This document shows positions 47,465-51,469 of a stretch of 51,469 nucleotides of DNA, piece after piece. The notes beneath the pieces are model-generated. The model saw only the letters and a program-made list of their open reading frames with translations, searched no databases and had not been told where the DNA came from. Numbering within the stretch: position 1 is the first letter of the stretch; the number at the start of each line of letters is the position of its first letter. The DNA is from an uncultured Clostridium sp. (GTDB taxonomy: Bacteria > Bacillota > Clostridia > Oscillospirales > Acutalibacteraceae), in contig CABRLN010000014.1 of the NCBI GenBank assembly GCA_902471875.1, positions 1 to 51,469 on the forward strand. The letters run 5' to 3'. The translations under genes and the position numbers were made by a program.

Positions 47465-49360
47465 TTATAATCCATAGTGTTCATTAATATAATCATCGTC
47501 AAAATCATATGATGTTTGTTGATTAACAAAATTTCTGTTTTCTGTTTCATATATATTATCTTCAATTTCAGGCATTTTTGCTTTATTTTCAGCAAGCTGT
47601 TTTCGTACAAGCTCACGCAGCTTTAACTTTCTGTTATACCTAAACAGCAATAATATAATTAACAGTGCAATTACTATAATTACACCGCAAACAATACAGT
47701 AAAATACAACGCCGTTTACATAAGGTGCTGTTGCGTTATAGCTTAATGTAAAGTTACCACCAATAATTGATGATGTATAACTGCGGTCGTCATTCATTTT
47801 TATATTAACGGCCTTCTGTGTGGCTTTGTTATTAACATTTACGTTACGTATGTTTTCTCCGCTTTCACTTTTTACAGTATATTTTATATTAATGTCTGCA
47901 TTAGCACCGGTAAGCATATGTGTAATATTTACATTATCATTAACAAGTACGTCTGTTACCACTGACATATCGTTAGTGTGGCGAGAGCTTTCAAAAAAGT
48001 TACCGCTGCCAAATAAATCTCCTACTGCATTATTAATGTCAGCTGCTGCCCCCTGCTGGGTTATTCTGCACGCTAAGCCCTCAGAGGTTGACTCTTTAGA
48101 AACTGTAAACCCCTTATTCGCCAAAAAATTATAGGCATAATCAAGTCCCTTTTCACCTGTATTTCTGTCATATACAAAATCTACTACGCGCTTAAATGCA
48201 TTATTTTCAAGAGATGTAAGAACAATATTAATGCCTTTTATTGTATATTGCATACCATCCGGTACTCTTATATCATATACTCCGTTTGCATCTGACAGCT
48301 TGTAGGTACTGTTAGCCCATTCGCCACAGGTTGTCCATTCACCGCTGTTAAGCTCAACACCTTCGCCATGAGTCGTCTCTTCCGGTAAGGTGTAGCTATA
48401 GTTCATTACTACATTTTCATCACTGTCAGAAACAAAGCTTAGAAGATTTACCCTTTCTTCAAACACAAGCTGTTCTGCCAAAGGAGTACTGCTTTGATTT
48501 TGGTCGCCATAATAAATATTTTCGTTACGGCAGTCTAAAAAAAGTTTAGTATATTCCTGAAGTCTTTCAATATCAATTTTTTCATATCGTGCGGTAAATT
48601 CCATATATCCGTCATTTTCTGTCCATATAGTTTTACCCTCAGAATTAACACGTGACTGCATTAATGTTTTTAAAGATTCGCCCAACTTGTCATAAGTAGA
48701 TTTTGGCACAGTTAACACCATTGTTCGGTCATAAACACTGTTTTTATAGTTAACAGTATTTATGGTTACACTATGCACAGGCTCGCCTTTTATTGTAGAT
48801 GTACTTAAAACCGACTCTTTGCTGCTTAGCACCTCATTGTTGTACTTTACAACATTAGATGTTGACTGCATATCAAGATTAATATCTTTATAACCCTTTT
48901 CGTACAAATCATCATGTAACCATTTTACAAGCTCCATACCGTCAAAATCCTCTTGATAGTATGTTCCTTTAGACAAAGCCGTATCAGTAAAGCCATATGC
49001 TATTGAAATTTGTCTGCCTATTATACTTGCAACCTTGGTTTTGTACTCTTCAAGAGATGTAAAAGAAAGTACAAAAACACAGTTATACTTACCGTCTTTA
49101 AATTCTGTACGATAGCTTAAATTTTGCGGACAGCCTTCTTTAACAACTGTTTCAAACTGTGTTTTTTTGTCTTTATTGCCAGCAAAATCGCTGTCAAGCC
49201 TTAGGGTAATTACACGCTCTCCAACAAAGTCATCGGTAACCTTCATAAGATTTTCCACCTGAGTGTATATTTCACCGCAACCACTCATCACTGCTGACAT
49301 TGCCACAACAATTAAAAATGTTACTATTGCTTTAAAGGTAATTTTATTTATTTTCAACAT
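47465..49360 (-). CDS. Large lipoprotein-type membrane protein of unknown function
   Basis: A 631-residue protein with an N-terminal signal and lipobox (VMSGC, Cys about 28), a large extracellular part of about 540 residues rich in beta strands, a membrane helix near 567-590 (FYCIVCGVIIVIALLIILLL), and a charged cytosolic tail of about 45 residues. The outer part has recurring ion-like segments such as VITLRLDSDFAG, VTINTVNYKNSV and VNITHMLTGANADINIKY. No known family was recognised. ATG at 49360 is chosen by GGAG six bases before it. It lies 28 bp after the cyclase gene in the same operon. Confidence 0.8.
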   Translation of the reverse strand: MLKINKITFKAIVTFLIVVAMSAVMSGCGEIYTQVENLMKVTDDFVGERVITLRLDSDFAGNKDKKTQFETVVKEGCPQNLSYRTEFKDGKYNCVFVLSFTSLEEYKTKVASIIGRQISIAYGFTDTALSKGTYYQEDFDGMELVKWLHDDLYEKGYKDINLDMQSTSNVVKYNNEVLSSKESVLSTSTIKGEPVHSVTINTVNYKNSVYDRTMVLTVPKSTYDKLGESLKTLMQSRVNSEGKTIWTENDGYMEFTARYEKIDIERLQEYTKLFLDCRNENIYYGDQNQSSTPLAEQLVFEERVNLLSFVSDSDENVVMNYSYTLPEETTHGEGVELNSGEWTTCGEWANSTYKLSDANGVYDIRVPDGMQYTIKGINIVLTSLENNAFKRVVDFVYDRNTGEKGLDYAYNFLANKGFTVSKESTSEGLACRITQQGAAADINNAVGDLFGSGNFFESSRHTNDMSVVTDVLVNDNVNITHMLTGANADINIKYTVKSESGENIRNVNVNNKATQKAVNIKMNDDRSYTSSIIGGNFTLSYNATAPYVNGVVFYCIVCGVIIVIALLIILLLFRYNRKLKLRELVRKQLAENKAKMPEIEDNIYETENRNFVNQQTSYDFDDDYINEHYGL

Positions 49361-49388
49361 AAACATCTCCATTATTTGGGGTTATGTG

Positions 49389-49979
49389 TTACAGGCCCAT
49401 TTCTTGCTCCAGCAGAATTACTCTGGCAGGTGCAGCCTCTGCACTTTCAATCTTTAAAGGCAGTGCAGCTAATATATAGCTACCATCAGCTATTGCTGAC
49501 AAATCAAGATTTTCTATAACCAATACATCATTTAACGCCAGTTCTCTGTGTACACGATATTCTTCAGGTTCAAAGCCTATAGACATATTTTCTGTTCCAA
49601 CCAATTCTATTCCATAGTCTGACATAACATACACAGCGCTTAAGGTTAAAACACCTTCTTCTGGGCCTTTAAACAAAATTTTTTTACAGCAAAACGGCAA
49701 AATTCTCTCCATATCTTCACCTGTTAACACATTTTTTGCAGTAACAACAGTGCAGTCACCATAAAACCTGGAAATAGGATAGTCTGTAATAGTATTGCCG
49801 TCGTCATAAAAATGATTAGGAGTATCTATATGAGTACCTGCGTGATTGCAGAATTTTATTTTAGAAAGATTATAATTATCACCGCAGTCTATTCTTGAAA
49901 CCCATTGAAAATCGGTAACAGGGTCACCTTCATATACTTGGGCAGACGTTATTTCTCTTGTAATGTCGTGTACTATCAT
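49389..49979 (-). CDS. Cyclase family protein (kynurenine formamidase-like)
   Basis: A 195-residue metal-dependent hydrolase of the cyclase/KynB fold, with the metal motif NHAGTHIDTPNHF (HxGTHxD) and a C-terminal AALPLKIESAEAAPARVI. Known relatives cleave N-formylkynurenine, isatin or similar amides; the substrate here is unknown and no tryptophan-degradation gene is nearby. ATG at 49979 follows GGGGGA; the frame is open 87 bases further but lacks a site there. First gene of the cyclase-lipoprotein-HAD-queH run. Confidence 0.9.
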   Translation of the reverse strand: MIVHDITREITSAQVYEGDPVTDFQWVSRIDCGDNYNLSKIKFCNHAGTHIDTPNHFYDDGNTITDYPISRFYGDCTVVTAKNVLTGEDMERILPFCCKKILFKGPEEGVLTLSAVYVMSDYGIELVGTENMSIGFEPEEYRVHRELALNDVLVIENLDLSAIADGSYILAALPLKIESAEAAPARVILLEQEMGL

Positions 49980-50013
49980 ACTATATCCCCCAATTATAGG
50001 TATATTATTTGTA

Positions 50014-50019
50014 ATTATA
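50014..50019 (-). promoter_or_regulatory. Extended -10 promoter of the cyclase operon
   Basis: Minus-strand TGGTATAAT, an extended -10 element, 35 bp before the start codon; the -35 is weak. Confidence 0.5.
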
Positions 50020-50264
50020 CCACAATATATAAAAGAATAAAAGTTATTTTGAAAAATTTGGTACACTTTGCAGAATATTTATGATTTTTACAGGAATATT
50101 ACAAAATATTTTATACAAATAAAGAAACAATATTAGTATATAAAATAATTGTTTACTCAATAATAATAATAATTAGCTGTTAAATTATAGTTTAACATTA
50201 GTATAAACAATAATGCCAATAATTGCGCCATTGTTTACCATAATATTTAAGGAGTATTTTTATT

Positions 50265-51269
50265 ATGAATAGAATTGGAAAATATACAATAGCATATAAC
50301 AACTCTCCTGTTATTTCAGGATTTGGTTCTGTAGTTGGAAAAAAAGAAAGCGAAGGTCCATTAAAGGATTATTTTGACAAGATAGAGTACGACACAAAAA
50401 TGGGCTGTGATACATGGGAACAAGCTGAGAGTCAACTGCAAAAAAAAGCAATACAAACTGCACTTGAAAAAGCCAAGTTAAAGGGCGACGATATTCAAAT
50501 TACCTTTGGCGGTGACCTTTTAAATCAGTGCATAAGCACAAATTACAGTATAAGAGGGTTTAATATTCCCTTTTTAGGTCAATATGGAGCCTGTTCAACA
50601 ATGATTCAAAGCTTGTTAATGGCAGGACTTACTGTTGACGGCAAATACAGCCAAAACTCTTTGGCTGTAACCTCTTCTCATTTTTGTTCAGCAGAAAGAC
50701 AGTTCCGTTTTCCACTTGAATACGGAGGTCAGCGTACACCTGCCGCACAATGGACAGTTACCGGCAGCGGTGCTATAGTTGTATCACAAAGCGGTAATGG
50801 ACCTAAACTAAAGCATTGCACCATTGGCAGAGTTGTTGACATGGGTGTAACTGATATTAATAATATGGGAGCAGCTATGGCACCTGCTGCCTGTGAAACC
50901 ATAAAAAGTTATTTAAGCGACACTAAAACTAAGCCAAGTGACTATGACCTGATTTTAACAGGCGATTTAGGTAAAATAGGCTCTGAACTTTTATTACAGC
51001 TTTTGCAAAAGGAAGGTATTAATATAGCAGGTCAGCACAATGACTGCGGCATGATGATATATAATATTGACGAGCAGGATGTTCACGCAGGCGGTAGCGG
51101 CTGCGGCTGTTGTGGAAGCGTTTTTTGCAGCATAATATTAAAGAAAATGTGTCAGCACTCACTTAAAAATATATTAGTAATTGCTACGGGAGCGTTAATG
51201 TCACCTACAGCTAACCAACAAGGTGAAAGCACACCGGGCATTGCACACTTGGTTCATGTAGAAATATAA
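50265..51269 (+). CDS. spoVAD: Stage V sporulation protein AD
   Basis: Component of the SpoVA machinery that moves dipicolinic acid into the forespore; SpoVAD binds it on the inner membrane. The 334-residue thiolase-fold protein has PVISGFGSVVGKKESEG, FDKIEYDTKMGCDTWEQAE, GQYGACSTMIQSLLMAGL with the thiolase-position Cys, and TSSHFCSAERQFRFPLEYG. Length and motifs are typical. RBS AAGGAG precedes the ATG. SpoVAC and SpoVAE genes, normally adjacent, are absent on both sides within view. A sporulation sigma promoter is expected but I could not place one confidently in 50067-50264. Confidence 0.95.
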   Translation: MNRIGKYTIAYNNSPVISGFGSVVGKKESEGPLKDYFDKIEYDTKMGCDTWEQAESQLQKKAIQTALEKAKLKGDDIQITFGGDLLNQCISTNYSIRGFNIPFLGQYGACSTMIQSLLMAGLTVDGKYSQNSLAVTSSHFCSAERQFRFPLEYGGQRTPAAQWTVTGSGAIVVSQSGNGPKLKHCTIGRVVDMGVTDINNMGAAMAPAACETIKSYLSDTKTKPSDYDLILTGDLGKIGSELLLQLLQKEGINIAGQHNDCGMMIYNIDEQDVHAGGSGCGCCGSVFCSIILKKMCQHSLKNILVIATGALMSPTANQQGESTPGIAHLVHVEI

Positions 51270-51398
51270 AACAACGAATAATATTATTCTAAATGATTTT
51301 ATTATATAAATTATGATTTAGCGAACTAATAAAAAAACAAGCGGAAGAAAAAACTTTAACTAGAACTAACCAGAGAATGTACTGTTACTAACTTGGAT

Positions 51399-51465
51399 CC
51401 AAGGTCACTGACCTTGGTCGTTTAAGGTGGGTTTCAAAAGGGAGGAAATCGAAATTCCTCCCTTT
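51399..51465 (+). terminator. Two hairpins after spoVAD, second cut by the window edge
   Basis: CCAAGGTC-act-GACCTTGG (51399-51417) is followed by AAAGGGAGGAA-...-TTCCTCCCTTT (about 51438-51465), a perfect 11-bp stem. The T run expected of a terminator lies at or past the window end. The 51270-51398 stretch has no gene. Confidence 0.6.
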
Positions 51466-51469
51466 GTGG

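Overview
The window reads as chromosome of a low-GC, spore-forming anaerobic Firmicute of class Clostridia, probably a gut Oscillospirales/Ruminococcaceae-type bacterium. The signs are AT-rich intergenic DNA, strong AGGAGG ribosome binding sites, a T-box leader, near-consensus sigma-A promoters with 17-bp spacers, a SpoVAD gene, a SigH-like sigma factor, and PduL-type phosphotransacylase and ATP-dependent PEP carboxykinase as fermentation enzymes. The lineage call is inference; no rRNA or tRNA gene was found. Most of the window is ordinary core genome, and I did not find a convincing large undescribed system. The unusual material is regulatory (gapA promoter array, bioY operators, zinc-ribbon leader), repetitive (two small repeat families) and one small accessory patch at 39.2-42.1 kb.

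Layout. 0-3.6 kb: gapA behind three tandem promoter-bearing repeats, then pckA. 3.8-5.4 kb: a DRTGG-domain protein, a GHKL ATPase, a DUF218 membrane protein and a small DUF7662-like protein in one plus-strand run. 5.5-7.3 kb (minus): bioY with an overlapping DUF1284 gene under two BirA-type operators, and a sce7726-family nuclease-like protein. 7.5-13.1 kb (plus): a lipoprotein, T-box/tyrS, mscL with a zinc ribbon, a VanY-type carboxypeptidase, a sugar transferase, an AIM24-family protein and a small membrane protein. 13.2-16.4 kb: cofactor block of birA and coaX (minus) and coaBC (plus). 16.5-19.2 kb: GH31 glycosidase with a hemolysin III-type protein. 19.3-21.0 kb: a DegV protein (plus) and pduL (minus).

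21.4-27.2 kb (minus) is a complete fructose PTS operon, fruR-fruK-fruA-ptsH-ptsI, carrying the general PTS proteins HPr and Enzyme I. 27.4-37.6 kb (minus) holds a DnaD-like replication-module protein, a Bax-inhibitor-1 protein, a TrmK-Nif3 fusion, a DUF1858 protein, walJ-rlmH-rqcH, murA and comM. 38.1-39.1 kb (plus) has a SigH-like sigma factor and a zinc-ribbon protein with a structured leader. 39.2-42.1 kb looks accessory: a 166-bp inverted-repeat element, a decayed AraC regulator, a DUF5131 protein, a C39-like peptidase and a MerR/GyrI regulator. 42.3-45.7 kb (minus) is a sugar ABC importer (binding protein and two permeases, no ATPase). 46.2-50.0 kb (minus) is cyclase-lipoprotein-HAD phosphatase-queH. 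spoVAD and a hairpin cut by the window edge close the plus strand.

How the parts connect. BirA (with its DNA-binding domain) is encoded 6.5 kb from bioY, whose promoter carries two BirA-like dyads, so biotin uptake and biotin sensing are both visible. CoaX and CoaBC are divergent neighbours in one CoA pathway. FruR, FruK and FruA with HPr and EI make a self-contained fructose uptake and phosphorylation route feeding glycolysis, where gapA and pckA sit. Coordinates of starts were corrected by ribosome binding site and family N-terminus where possible; several genes use TTG or GTG.
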